This document shows positions 46,700 through 56,142 of a stretch of 64,000 nucleotides of DNA, piece after piece. The notes under the pieces are model-generated. The model was given only the letters and a program-made list of their open reading frames with translations. It did not search any database and was not told where the DNA came from. Position numbers and translations under genes: made by a program. Position 1 is the stretch's first letter. Each line of letters starts with the position of its first letter. This DNA is from Sycobia sp. Sy_11 (taxonomy: Eukaryota; Arthropoda; Insecta; Hymenoptera; Epichrysomallidae): positions 2,626,501 to 2,690,500 of the forward strand of contig JACCIC010000052.1 in the NCBI GenBank assembly GCA_018907035.1, in the 5' to 3' direction.

Positions 46700-48540
46700 C
46701 GCTCTGCCGTTCATCCTGTTTTCGGATTTAACACGATCACGATGTCCTCGTTGGTCGTGACACAGTCCAAGTAAGGTAGGATCGAGTGGATAACGCTCAT
46801 CAGCAGTCTTCGTACGTTCTGTCTAGATCATTTCGTATTGGCCATTAGTCTACTTAAAGCCTTTGTCTTTTCAGCTACCTTATTGGTCACGTTTCGTAGG
46901 TGCGGCCAGAAGCTTAGCTTCGTATCCAAGGTTACCCCAAAATACTTGACCTCACTACTGGTTTCCAATCTTTCCGTTACTAGCATCATCGGAATTACTG
47001 TCTCTATACGTCTGCGAGTTAGTTGCAGTAACTCGGTCTTTTGCAGCACTAGTGGAAGTCCGTGGTCTGTCATCCATTCGGTTACCCATCGCATAACCTG
47101 ATTCAGCCACATCGTCAGCCATCATTCGTCCAAGGACATGTCCAGTCTTAGTGAGCTGTCGTACTGTACGTTACAGAATTCCGGGCCCAGGATGAAACCC
47201 TGCGCTACCCCCGCTGTTACGCGTGTTCGTTTCTTTCCGTCCAGTGTCTCGTACGTCTATTCTCGCTCCCGTAAATAGTCCCGTATGATACGTAAAAGGT
47301 AGGAGTCAACCTTAAAAATAGACTCCAATGCTTCCATTTCACTGAGTTGAAGGCGTTTTGGACGTCCAGGGTCACCAATAGAACCAGTGGTCTGGTCGCA
47401 TGGCAGCCCCTGTTCGCCGACTGAAAGATGTCCGTCATGTCACCTACAGCCCCTATTGTCAACCGTCCTTTCCTAAATCCGTGTTGTTGTTCAGATAGCT
47501 CTCCGGCATTTTTAATTGCCTGTAGCAGTCTTGGTCTTAATAGTAGCTCAAACAGCTTCCCTATCGTTAAGTAGGGATAGAGGCCTGCACGAAGAAGGCA
47601 AATCAGGTTTCCCTTTAGTTTTACTAATGCGAACCAGTTGAGCCTTCTTCCATTGTCTGCTAAAGACTCCCTGCACCAGGCATCCGTTGTACACGTCTAA
47701 GAAAATACCTGGGTGACGTAGAGCGAACACCTGAAGCACCTCGCCAGGTATGCCTTCGGAAGCCCTATAAAGCTCTTCCTACGTGAAGAGCATGACATCC
47801 TTCTCTGTTGTCTCGTTGGTCAAATCCGTTCTATCTGGATGGGTTGGGAAAAGTCCTTGGACTATACGCTCCATCGTTTTCGCGTTTCGTAATACCAGTG
47901 GGCCTGGAACCCCCAGTGCGCGTGTAACAATTTTGTAACCGTTTCCCCAAGGGTCTGCGTCGACCTCGTCGATTAGTCGAGTCCAACGCCTTATCTTATT
48001 GTCATTGGTCGCAAATCTCAGCCGCCTCCTGGCGAGAGTAGCTCGTTGAGCTTCCGTCTCAGGTTTAATCAGGTGCTTCTGAGAACCGCGATTTTAACCG
48101 TCCACCAATATATCTGCCGTCTGTTCTGTATGTTCCGGTTTCTGGGCATGGTATCATCGCATAGATGGTGGAAAAAGCCAACCATTGCCGCCTCTGACGC
48201 CTCCACGCTATCCCGGTTAGTCAACTCTTGAGGCACCTTCCATGAGAGAGGCTTTGCATATTGTAGCTGCTTTTCGAGTTTGTCCTAGTCTAAACGCTTT
48301 GAGTTCCATCCGGTAAGACTTGTACCTCGTCCTTCAATTCGTTTCGTCCCGTCTGTCAGATTGAAGATGGTCTGATGCACTGATGGTCACTGGCCGTATA
48401 GCCTTCGATCACCCGCCACGCCTTCACCCTAGTCCGAATTCTGTTCGAGGCCAGAGTCATATCTGGTATGAAAGGTACGGGCGCGACTGGAACTGCCAGC
48501 TCGTGCGCGGTCGACTAGGGGCTTTCTGTGCGCCATCGTC
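46700..48540 (-). mobile_element. R1-clade-like non-LTR retrotransposon, copy B
   Basis: A diverged relative of copy A, same strand, directly upstream. The minus strand shows the endonuclease C-terminus (a PFIPDMTLASNRIRTRVKAW block and an SDHQ motif at about 48,470-48,390), the connector, RT blocks (47,739-47,217 including TIGAVGDMTDIFQSANRG and LVLLVTLDVQNAFNSVKW) and the thumb with MTDHGLPLVLQKTELLQL and KYFGVTLDTKLSFWPHLRNV. It stops within the C-terminal domain near 46,720. Truncated at both ends and broken by frameshifts. Confidence 0.82.
46828..47739 (-). pseudogene. Copy B reverse transcriptase fragments
   Basis: Three frames: 47,739-47,548 (DVYNGCLVQGVFSRQWKKA), 47,462-47,217 (first catalytic Asp block) and 47,112-46,828 (thumb: RWVTEWMTDHGLPL, YFGVTLDTKLSFWPHLRNVT). 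The YADD box is altered to an ADD-containing form just before the last piece. The gap between pieces reflects deletions and shifts. Confidence 0.82.
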
Positions 48541-49385
48541 TGGCGGAGGGTCCTATAAACGGACATCTTCCCGAATATAAAGATGTAGGCGCCACGCCTC
48601 CCGAGGAGCCCTCTCATAAGGGTAATCGGGTTGCGAGAGTGAAGCACGGAGCGGCACTCTGGTACTGGGTGGGGTCGACATGCGCATGGGCTCTGGCTGG
48701 GGACACCCTCCACTGCTATTTACACTTATACAAGCATAACCTAACTCACGTACTTCACAATTTTTGCCACACATGCCTCTGTTCTTTCAACAAGAGCGGA
48801 ATGGAAGGGGGTGGGCTCCTTTCTGATCTGTAAGAGGGGCTCACGACATTTGCGTCGCTTATTAATTGATGTAGATCAGATCTTCTCGCCTGATCGTTCC
48901 CCCTTGGCTTTGTCAGGGAGGTAGAAGGGGCTCCAAACCGAGCTAAAGACGGTCCACCGCGCTTGCCGAGCGGTGCATGCCTGGGAGCTGCCAAAGGGAG
49001 ATCCTGGGTGGGGAGGCGAGTTTTTAGGTTGCGTGCTTGGACGACCCGAACCATTTTTGGCTCCTGCTGACGACAGGACGGCGGCTGGGCGCCTAGCCAG
49101 CACCAGTCATTCGACATTGGCGAGTGCGTCCTGACTCGTAATGTCTGCCGGAAACTCTCCAGAGAGTGGAGCACCTTATTGTTGGGGTGTGAAGCTCGAG
49201 AGAGCCGAGGTGGGCTAGCGTGTCGGGGCGTGCTATATCCCCCGGCTCTGTAAAAGAGCCTTACACGAAGGTCCAAACCAGAATGACTGATACAGGCAAG
49301 TGTTGGGGAGTCATTTTGGCGAGCTCGTCGTTGAAGAGTCCATGTAGGCCGGCCTCGTGGGGGGACGAAAACTAAAGAAAAAAGT
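48541..49385. other. GC-rich stretch, probable 5' UTR of non-LTR copy C
   Basis: Sharply GC- and CpG-rich, lying between the truncated 5' end of copy B and the first ORF of copy C. No protein domain is visible in its many overlapping open frames. Since copy C is otherwise long, this is most simply its 5' untranslated promoter region. The first 180 bases could instead belong to copy B. Confidence 0.45.
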
Positions 49386-50606
49386 ATGGATATTGTCAAC
49401 AACAAACAAGAAGATGTCAAGAAAGTGAAGAAGCAGGAGACGGACCAGAAGAGTACGGGGTTGAACAGCCTGGATGTCCTCCGTACGGTCAGTAACGCCA
49501 AAGCTAACAGCACTGCTGGTGCAGCAAGTCATGGTAGCACAGTTGTGGATGATCATAATAAAGCTCTCATCGACTCCATACAAAATTTGTTTAAAATGAT
49601 GATGGAGTCGATGAAAAGGCAAAAAAAAACGTTAATAATTTAATAAAGGAGGGGCTTTCGACTTTACAAAGCCAATTCTAGGAGCTCGTAAGCAGAAGAC
49701 GCCTCAGAGTATGGCGCCTACATACACCCGAAGTTGCTGAGATAATAGAAGGCCAGAAGAGACATCTTTCTACCTCTCCAACGGAATTACTTGAGGGGGG
49801 GGAGGGCGAAAGAAGAACAAAAAGAAACGAATCACCAAATCTGGAGAGGGCTCCACCAAACCGAAAGGTAAAATAAGGAGAAGCGCAAGGCCTGAGGCGC
49901 TGCTCCTCAAGCTCGCGGAGGAGAAGACCTACGCGGAGATGCTTGGAGGGATCCGCCATAAAGTCGACCCCTCGCAGCATGGACTCACAATCAGGGACAT
50001 TCGCCGAACATTAAGCGGTGATGTCCTGATCGAGTTTAAGAAGGCTTCGGTGGAGGGCAAGGAGGGCTTTACGAATGCCCTCAAAGAGGTCATCGGGCAA
50101 AACGCGGCACTTCGCGCTCTGACCCCCAAGACTACCTTGGAGATGAGAGACGTGGACGGCTGCGCGACACTCGACGAAGTGAAGACAGCCCCCTTGGCAT
50201 CTTGCGGGACTATACTGGCCCCCTCGAGGTAAGGCTTAAGAGGGAGAATAAAGTCGGCAAACGACTAGCTCTCGTGAGCCTCTCTGAAGAGGCTGGCCAG
50301 TGGCTACTGGAAGTCGGAAAGGTGGCCATTGGATGGGTCTTTTGCGGCTTATGGCGGCGGGTCCAAGTCGAGCGCTGTTACAGATGTCTCGGCTATGGAC
50401 ACCGCGGTACAGGTTGCGATGGCCTAGACAGGAGCACCGCCTGCTTCCGGTGCGGGCAGCAGGGACACAAGGCGTCTAATTGTAGAACGGCTCCACAGTG
50501 TTTCATCTGCCCGGAGACCACGCCCGCAGCGTTAAATCACGTTGCGGGGTCTGGGGCTTGTGCGGTATTCCGCGAAGCCCTTGCCGGGTCTCGCCAAAAT
50601 GGTTAA
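49386..50606 (+). pseudogene. Copy C ORF1 (gag-like RNA-binding protein)
   Basis: Starts MDIVNNKQEDVKKVKKQE. The frame breaks at about 49,640, resumes in pieces at 49,880-50,232 (AEMLGGIRHKVDPSQHGL-type region: IRRTLSGDVLIEFKKAS) and ends at 50,202-50,606 with two CCHC knuckles, CYRCLGYGHRGTGC and CFRCGQQGHKASNC, plus a third partial CFIC. These bind element RNA. Three frames imply at least two frameshifts. Confidence 0.85.
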
Positions 50607-51215
50607 AGTCCTGTAGACGAAGCTGAATAGGAATCGGACGGCTAGCGACCTCCTTTCGCAGATCTGTCTTGAGAAGGACGCTGACATCGTCATCGTCAGC
50701 GAACAATATCGAGAAAGAGATGCCGAAGTCTGGTATCGCGACGACCTCGGTACAGCAGCGATTTGGATTTTTAACCCGCACCGCTCTCGAGTGGAGCGCC
50801 ACGGATCTGGCTGTGGCTTCTTCTGGGTGAGGCGCAACAACCTAAATTACGTCAGCTGCCATCTCACCCCGAATGAGACCATCAAGGGTTTCCAGTCTAA
50901 ACTGGATGCCCTTGAGGATGCGGTAAGAAAAATGGAGGTGGAGCTGATAGTGGCTGCGGATTTGAACAGCAAAGCTCTCGAGTGGGGGGAACCCTAGCCG
51001 GACTCTAAGGGAAGACGAGTGATGGACATGGCATGCAGACTAGGTCTGGTCGTCTTGAACTCCGGATCTACGTCAATCTTTCGGAGACTTGGCTACAGGG
51101 GGACCATCCCTGATGTATGCAACGGAGATTCTGGCCGCACGAGTGCGGGACTTATTGGTGGACGGACGAAATTGTGGAGCTGCGGCGGCAATGCCTGCAG
51201 CCGCGCCGCGTAGCC
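50590..51215 (+). pseudogene. Copy C ORF2 endonuclease
   Basis: Begins near 50,597 (Lys-Val-Leu then a stop). It shows LLSQICLEKDADIVIVSEQY, GCGFFWVRRNNLNYVSCHL, ELIVAADLNSKALEWG and, after a TAG at 50,996, MDMACRLGLVVLNSGS. These are the blocks of the apurinic-type endonuclease that cuts the target in R1-like elements. Stops and frameshifts throughout. Confidence 0.82.
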
Positions 51216-51539
51216 CAAAGGGTTTAAAGGCGCGACTGTGATGCCGCTCTTATCATCGCCCAACATCTAGCGGCGAAGAAGACTCTAAAACGAGCCATCA
51301 AAGCCAGTAAACACAGATGCTGGAAAAAGCTGGGAAAAGATCTGAAGAACGTTCCATGGGGATTGGCGTACAAAATCATACGCGCAATTTAGGCATGTTC
51401 CGTAAAAACATACCTATGATCGCGAAAGTGATGGACGGCACCGTCCATACCCTATTCCCTCCCTATTCATCCTAAACGAAGGGATGAGCTGCTGGCTCCG
51501 AGGTTCCTGAGTCACCGCCTTTCACAAGGGCGGAGCTAG

Positions 51540-52401
51540 AGAGAGCAATGCGCTCTGTCAAGAACAAAAAGGTACCAGGAACTGACGGACTTCCGGCGGT
51601 GCTGAAAGCGGTGGTACAGAGCCATCCTGAACTCTTGCTTGATATATACAACTCGTGCCTTCGCGCGGGAATATTTTATCCTCGCTGGAAGGAGGCGAGA
51701 TTTGTGCTGATAAGCAAGGGCAAGGGATCATCTATTGCTCCGTCGGCGTACAGACCTTAAGCATGCTAGACACCGCCAGGAAACTCCTGGAAAAGCTGAT
51801 GAGACCCCACCTACAGGCGACGGTTTTTACATCTGATGACCTTCCCGAGAGGCAGTATGGCTTTCGAAGAGGGCGGCCACCATAGATGCTATTCAGAAGG
51901 TAGTGGAGGCGGCCAGGACTACGGAGCGGGGGAATTACTTCTCCTGACCTGTGTTTCTTCTGGTGACACTTGATGTCGGTTCGGTGGACAGACACACTGG
52001 GATCACTGGAGAAGGACTTTAATGTACCTAGGTGCCTACTCCAGATCATCGGAGATTGTTTGAAGGACGGATCCAATATGTACGAAATGGCAGATGGCTC
52101 GAAGCGAAAAGAGCTAACATATGACGCGACCCAAGACTCCATCCTGGTTCCCGATTTATGGAATATCTCCTATGACGGGATCCTTTGGTTGGATATGCCG
52201 GAAGACTGCTCGATGATCGGGTATGCGGATGATGTCGCAGCTGTTATTATTGCGTGCAATATGACGCTGGCACAGATGCGCCTTGATCAGACCATGCGCA
52301 GAATTCGCCATTGGATGGGTGATTGCGGGCTGGAACTAGCGAGGGCGAAAACTGAGATTGTGCTCCTTACGAAGAAGCGCGTTCCTAGAGTGCAGCCCTA
52401 A
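51540..52401 (+). pseudogene. Copy C ORF2 reverse transcriptase
   Basis: SVKNKKVPGTDGLPAVLKAV, DIYNSCLRAGIFYPRWKEA, then in another frame KLLEKLMRPHLQATV and QYGFRRGRPP, and finally 51,970-52,401 with the intact catalytic box MIGYADDVAAVI and the thumb RHWMGDCGLELARAKTEIVL. The region between 51,220 and 51,540 (connector) is also broken. At least three frame changes. Confidence 0.87.
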
Positions 52402-52403
52402 TT

Positions 52404-53198
52404 ATGGGCGAGATATCGGTCCTGACCAAGGCATCTGTCACGTATCTGGGGGTAATGCTAGAAACGAATCTCCCCTTCTGGGAACATATTCGGAGGTCGG
52501 CAGAAAAGGCGGCGGTAGTGGCGGCCACTCCTTGCAGGGTCATGGTCAACATAGGAGGACGACGCCCCTGCATCAGGCGGCTGCTACTGCGAGCTGCTGA
52601 GTCCGTCATGCTTCACGGTTTGTAAGACTGGGCCGATGTGCTGTAGTACAAACAGTATCGTAGACGCATGGCGGCTGTACAGAGGAGATGCGCTCTTCGT
52701 GTAGCATGTTCATATCGTACGGTCTCGGAAGCGGCCTCCCTAGTGGCTGCCGGGGTGATCACGGTAGACCTCCTGGCCCAGAAACGGAAGTTCGTCGACC
52801 AGATGAAAAGGACACTTCGCCAAGCCGAAGCTAAGCAGCAAGCCAGAGAGCATTCGCTGTCTTGCTGGCAGAAGAGGTGGGAGCAAGATATGCGTGGAAG
52901 GTGAACCGCCAGACTTATAACTCAGGTGGCCTCGTGGATCGGTCAGCAGCACGGAGAGGTAAATTACTATCTCACTCAGATGCTGACCGGCCATGGGTAC
53001 TTCCGCGTGTGCTTGCACAAGATGGGCAAAGTCGCGGATCCCGATTGTATATACTGTGGATCCGCAAAAAAGATGCCCATAATACATTTTTGGGTGTTGA
53101 TAGTGGGAGCAGCAGAGAGAGCTGTTGGCGGAGATGCTGAAAGAGATACTCCGGAAGGCATCGTTTCCCTGACGGTCTCCAGCCTGGAAACGTTTTGA
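52404..53198 (+). pseudogene. Copy C ORF2 C-terminal region with zinc knuckle
   Basis: VTYLGVMLETNLPFWEHIRR, RRCALRVACSYRTVSEAASL, then 52,926-53,198 with YYLTQMLTGHGYFRVCLHK and a CIYCGS knuckle. This parallels copy A's C-terminus (LTQFLSGHGYFRKYL), confirming they belong to one clade. The three pieces are offset. Confidence 0.82.
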
Positions 53199-53479
53199 AG
53201 GGCTTCATATTTCGCCGAGGATATCTGCAGGCGGAAGAAGGCGGCATTATGTATTTTCGGCCGAGATCTGGTGGCACCCACAGGCGAACATCATAGTCCC
53301 CTCTCTAATGTAATGCCTAGCGGCGGTTTTCAGGGCGAGGAGTTCAGCCAGGGAGAGGAGGTCTCCTCAACTGCCGACTCCAGCTTGCAGCTCTTTTCAG
53401 AGCTGTGGGAAGCGATCGAGGATGCACTAAGGAGGTAGTTTTTTAGTGGATATGCCTTGCATGTGAGTTGGTAGCATGA

Positions 53480-54107
53480 CGATTTTAAAAATGGCTATGA
53501 GAGCGTCAAAGACGAGTCGCCGAAGTTTAAGGCCAGTTCAAGTGCGAACTGACGTGAATGCGCAGCATTCCAAAACCGGTGACCAACCATTCAAATATTG
53601 GCTGATGAGTTGAATATTAGCCGGGAAACAGTTAGAAAGATTTTAGTCGAAAATTTCGCCATGAAAAAGTTTTGCGCGAAGATCGTACCGAAGAAGCTTA
53701 CAGATAAGCAAAAAGCCCACCGAATGAACATCGTTCAAGATTTTCTCGAGCAGGTTGAAAGTGATCCAACTCTTTTGATCGAGTTATTACTGGTGATAAA
53801 AGCTGGTTCTTTCAATATGAGCCCGATACAAAATGACGAAAGCAACAGTCACTGTCGTCTGGTGAATAAAGGCAAAAGAAGCCGAGAATGAGCAAGTCCA
53901 AAGTGCTTCTTCGACAGCAAAGAGGTAATGCACAAAAGTTTGTACCACCTGGACAAACCGTAAATCATGTTAATTCAAAATTAATTACGAATAATTACGA
54001 AAAAGGGTGCTCAGAGTGCATCCAGAGATCAAAAATATTTGCGTTCTGCATCGCAACAATGCTCTCTGTAACAGTGCGTTCAGTGTCTCTCAGTTTTTGG
54101 CAAAATA
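53480..54107 (+). mobile_element. Mariner transposon fragment
   Basis: Plus-strand mariner transposase: ADELNISRETVRKILVENFA (second helix-turn-helix), AKIVPKKLTDKQKAHRMNI, then in another frame a VITGDKSWFFQYEPDTK block, where the usual GDE has become GDK, FVPPGQTVNHV and finally a CVLHRNNALCNSAFS block for the second catalytic aspartate (here Asn). Both catalytic positions are altered or damaged and a small deletion lies at about 53,980-54,030. Cut off abruptly by Penelope-like DNA at about 54,107. This mariner is a different family from the one at 42.6 kb. Confidence 0.82.
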
Positions 54108-54466
54108 GTTTACAGATAGTAAGAGAAACTTTCATTAATAATAGTTATCCAATTCAATTTATTAATAGATTGATTTCTAAGAGATTGTTTGACATATATA
54201 ATACCGAAAATAGACATAATGCACGAGTTGATGTTAACAGAGGCAAAATTATTGTCTTACCATATGCTAGAGGATTATCTGAAAGAATTAAAAGAAATTT
54301 TCGGAAATACAACATTCAAATTTTCTTTAAAAATAGCAATAATTTAAGTCACTTGTTTAATAATTGCAAAGATAAGGATGATTTATGTTTAAAATCTGGA
54401 GTTATTTACAAAATTAATTGTATAGATTGTAATAAATACTATATTGGACAAATAGGTAGATATTAA
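53888..54466 (+). pseudogene. Chimeric open frame: mariner tail joined to Penelope-like RT/endonuclease
   Basis: A 192-codon frame whose first 70 codons lie in mariner DNA (FVPPGQTVNHV in frame, later part out of frame) and whose remainder is Penelope-like (from NSLQIVRETF). It arises by chance from the insertion. Expression is unknown. The Penelope-like section includes FKNSNNLSHLFNNCKDKDD, the zinc-like linker and the first half of the endonuclease. Confidence 0.7.
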
Positions 54467-54478
54467 AAAAAAGAATTT

Positions 54479-54709
54479 ATGAACATAAATATGGTTTACG
54501 TAGCTTACATATTACTTCCGGTTGAAAAGTTGCATTGTTTAAAGTTTTTACATTCTTTTGATTTTGTGAATATGGATATTTTAGAACATGGTATTAATAA
54601 TAAATATGAGAGTCTTGAAAGAATTCACATTTCCAGGAATCGGAATAATGTAAATTTAATGTTAGAGTCTAGTAAATTGGACAATATTTATCATTCCTTA
54701 TTAAATTGA
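54479..54709 (+). pseudogene. Penelope-like GIY-YIG endonuclease, C-terminal half
   Basis: Continues the preceding endonuclease after a frame break. Contains FLHSFDFVNMDILEHGINNK, SLERIHISRNRNNVNLMLES and NIYHSLLN before the stop. The Glu of ERIHI is in the position of the conserved metal-binding glutamate of this endonuclease class. Confidence 0.82.
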
Positions 54710-54810
54710 TTGGTTTTGAACAATTTGTGTAGAGGGTGAATTTAGATATAATTTACCAAAATTGGTAGTGGGGATAAGGTATACATAGATTAGAATAGAA
54801 GGTTTAGTTT

Positions 54811-54852
54811 AGTCCTTGATGAGGAGCCGTAGCGAGCTCGAAACGTTGGACT
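54811..54852 (+). ncRNA. Hammerhead-ribozyme-like motif of the Penelope-like element
   Basis: AGTCC, then TTGATGAG, then GAGC..GCTC (stem II), then GAAAC, then GTTGGACT. The outer AGTCC pairs with GGACT as stem I. The core differs from consensus CUGANGA in its first base. The same arrangement recurs at 38,548-38,589 on the other strand. Penelope-like elements are known carriers of hammerhead ribozymes, which would cut the RNA near this point. Confidence 0.45.
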
Positions 54853-54866
54853 GGATCTTCAATTAG

Positions 54867-54937
54867 GTAAGGGTGTTGGGAACAGTCAGACTGCACTTTA
54901 CTAACAAAAATTTTTTCAGCTAATATTTTATTTCCAG
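54867..54937 (+). other. Intron-like segment in Penelope-like 3' region
   Basis: GTAAGG donor, a TACTAAC branch-like motif and a pyrimidine-rich TTTATTTCCAG acceptor within 71 bases; conserved in the copy at 38.5 kb. Retained introns are a known peculiarity of Penelope-like elements. Without transcripts it remains a suggestion. Confidence 0.35.
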
Positions 54938-55170
54938 ATTAGTCTACGGGGGTGACTTTAAATAAGGACAGTCTGACTGTCATTATAATTTTTAATTTAA
55001 TTTCATTTTTTTTCTTATTATTTTTGTGTATTGATGTATTAATGTTAATGTAGATATGTATTGATATTGTTACGTATGATTTTCTATTGATTTGATTGGG
55101 CTGTAAGACCAATGAAAAAATATTTATTAATTTGTATATAAGCAGTCGACAAAAGTACAATTAAATTATT

Positions 55171-55465
55171 TTAACTATAAGTTGTATTTTAAGCATAGCA
55201 TATTTATGTGTAATTGACTGAGACGTCTAATTAGGAAAATATTTCAGTTATAAAAATAAATACAATACATTGATTATATTTATAAATGTATTATATTCAA
55301 GAGAAGTTCAAATGATAAGGAATTCGAATACACCATACTTGTCTTATTTTATACTATGGTAGAAAGTAATTTTAAAGAGATTTCACAAATTCTTAAGAGT
55401 TATATATAGTATATTTATATTCTGAATTGTCAGTTGTTATCTGTGGTAAATAATATATTTTATTC
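55171..55465. other. AT-rich stretch without gene
   Basis: Separates the Penelope-like element from a 60-bp tandem repeat. No feature recognised. Confidence 0.55.
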
Positions 55466-55600
55466 CCCGTGGAAGTCATCGACAGACACCTGGACAGCGT
55501 ACTCTACCATACGAACACAAAACTACCCGTGGAAGTCATCGACAGATACCTGGACATCGTATTCTACCATCCGAACACAAAACTACCCGTGGAATTCGTC
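55466..55600. repeat. 60-bp tandem repeat, two full units and a partial third
   Basis: Units at 55,466-55,525 and 55,526-55,585 start CCCGTGGAAGTCATCGACAG; a third starts at 55,586 and diverges after about 15 bases. The unit length is a multiple of three and both units are open in one plus-strand frame (Pro-Val-Glu-Val-Ile-Asp-Arg..). The frame is closed by a stop 12 bases upstream and by TAG at about 55,616, so no gene is claimed. Confidence 0.9.
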
Positions 55601-55666
55601 CCCACTATAGTATTGTAGTAATATATACAGCTGCATATAGTATATATACATAATAATGTAGATATA

Positions 55667-56102
55667 TGTGGGAATATACTGGAGCACGGCATCACGCTAA
55701 TGACAGGAAAACCCTAGGAGGATAGGCATGGAAACTCGCCGCCGCACTTCCTTCCACTTTCGGTTCTCACATACAAACCGCTCTCCGGCTGATGCCGCTC
55801 CGCACGAACCCAGAAAGGCGCTCTGAGAGGAAAAGCTACAGTGGGGGAAAGCGCGCCACCGATTGGCCAACAGTTCAGGAGAAGGGGAAGAATGGCCACG
55901 TCTATAAATAGATAGATGAATCACCTCAGCGGCACTCTCGCAGGGACCAGTTTCCGTGCAGGAGGCATAGCTATATAAAAGACAACCAGTTCAAGATTAC
56001 CGTGTTGATATATGAGATTCCGAATAAAGAGTCTTTTCTCATTAAAATCCGGATAACCATTTATTTACCTGCGTCATCTCATCCTTTATTAAATTACTTA
56101 CA
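55667..56102 (+). repeat. Probable Gypsy 5' LTR (about 436 bp)
   Basis: TGTGGGAATATACTGG start and ATTACTTACA end (TG..CA). It contains TATA-like TATAAATAG (about 55,902) and TATATAAAAG (about 55,971) and an AATAAAGAG polyadenylation-type signal near 56,024. The boundaries are inferred because no second LTR copy is present for comparison. Confidence 0.6.
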
Positions 56103-56142
56103 ACTGTAGGGGCTCAGCCTGGATGCAGGGAAACTCAAGAGT

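Larger units (their letters stand above)
48541..53475 (+). mobile_element. R1-clade-like non-LTR retrotransposon, copy C (near full length)
   Basis: The most complete non-LTR element here: possible 5' UTR, ORF1 with zinc knuckles (49,386-50,606), and ORF2 with endonuclease (50,590-51,220), reverse transcriptase (51,540-52,400) and C-terminal zinc region (to about 53,200), then a short 3' region without a clear poly(A). The domain order and knuckles fit the R1/TRAS/Waldo group. There are several frameshifts and stops, so inactive. It lies head to head with copies A and B. No obvious 28S rDNA target flanks are seen. Confidence 0.85.
54108..55170 (+). mobile_element. Penelope-like element, 5'-truncated, with GIY-YIG endonuclease
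   Basis: Coding starts abruptly with the end of the reverse transcriptase (NSLQIVRETFINNSYPIQF), continues through the linker (GVIYKINCIDCNKYYIGQ, the GIY-YIG-type core) and, after a frame break at about 54,466, the endonuclease end with HSFDF and ERIHISRNRNNVNLMLES. Downstream are a hammerhead-like motif, an intron-like segment and palindromes. 5' truncation is usual for this class. Copies at 28.6, 30.2/38.5 and 63.3 kb are relatives. Confidence 0.85.

Noticed and set aside
48429..49513. Many long overlapping open frames on both strands in the GC-rich 48.4-49.5 kb stretch
   Set aside because: GC-rich sequence has few stops by chance; none shows a domain, and the position fits a 5' UTR of the plus-strand non-LTR element.
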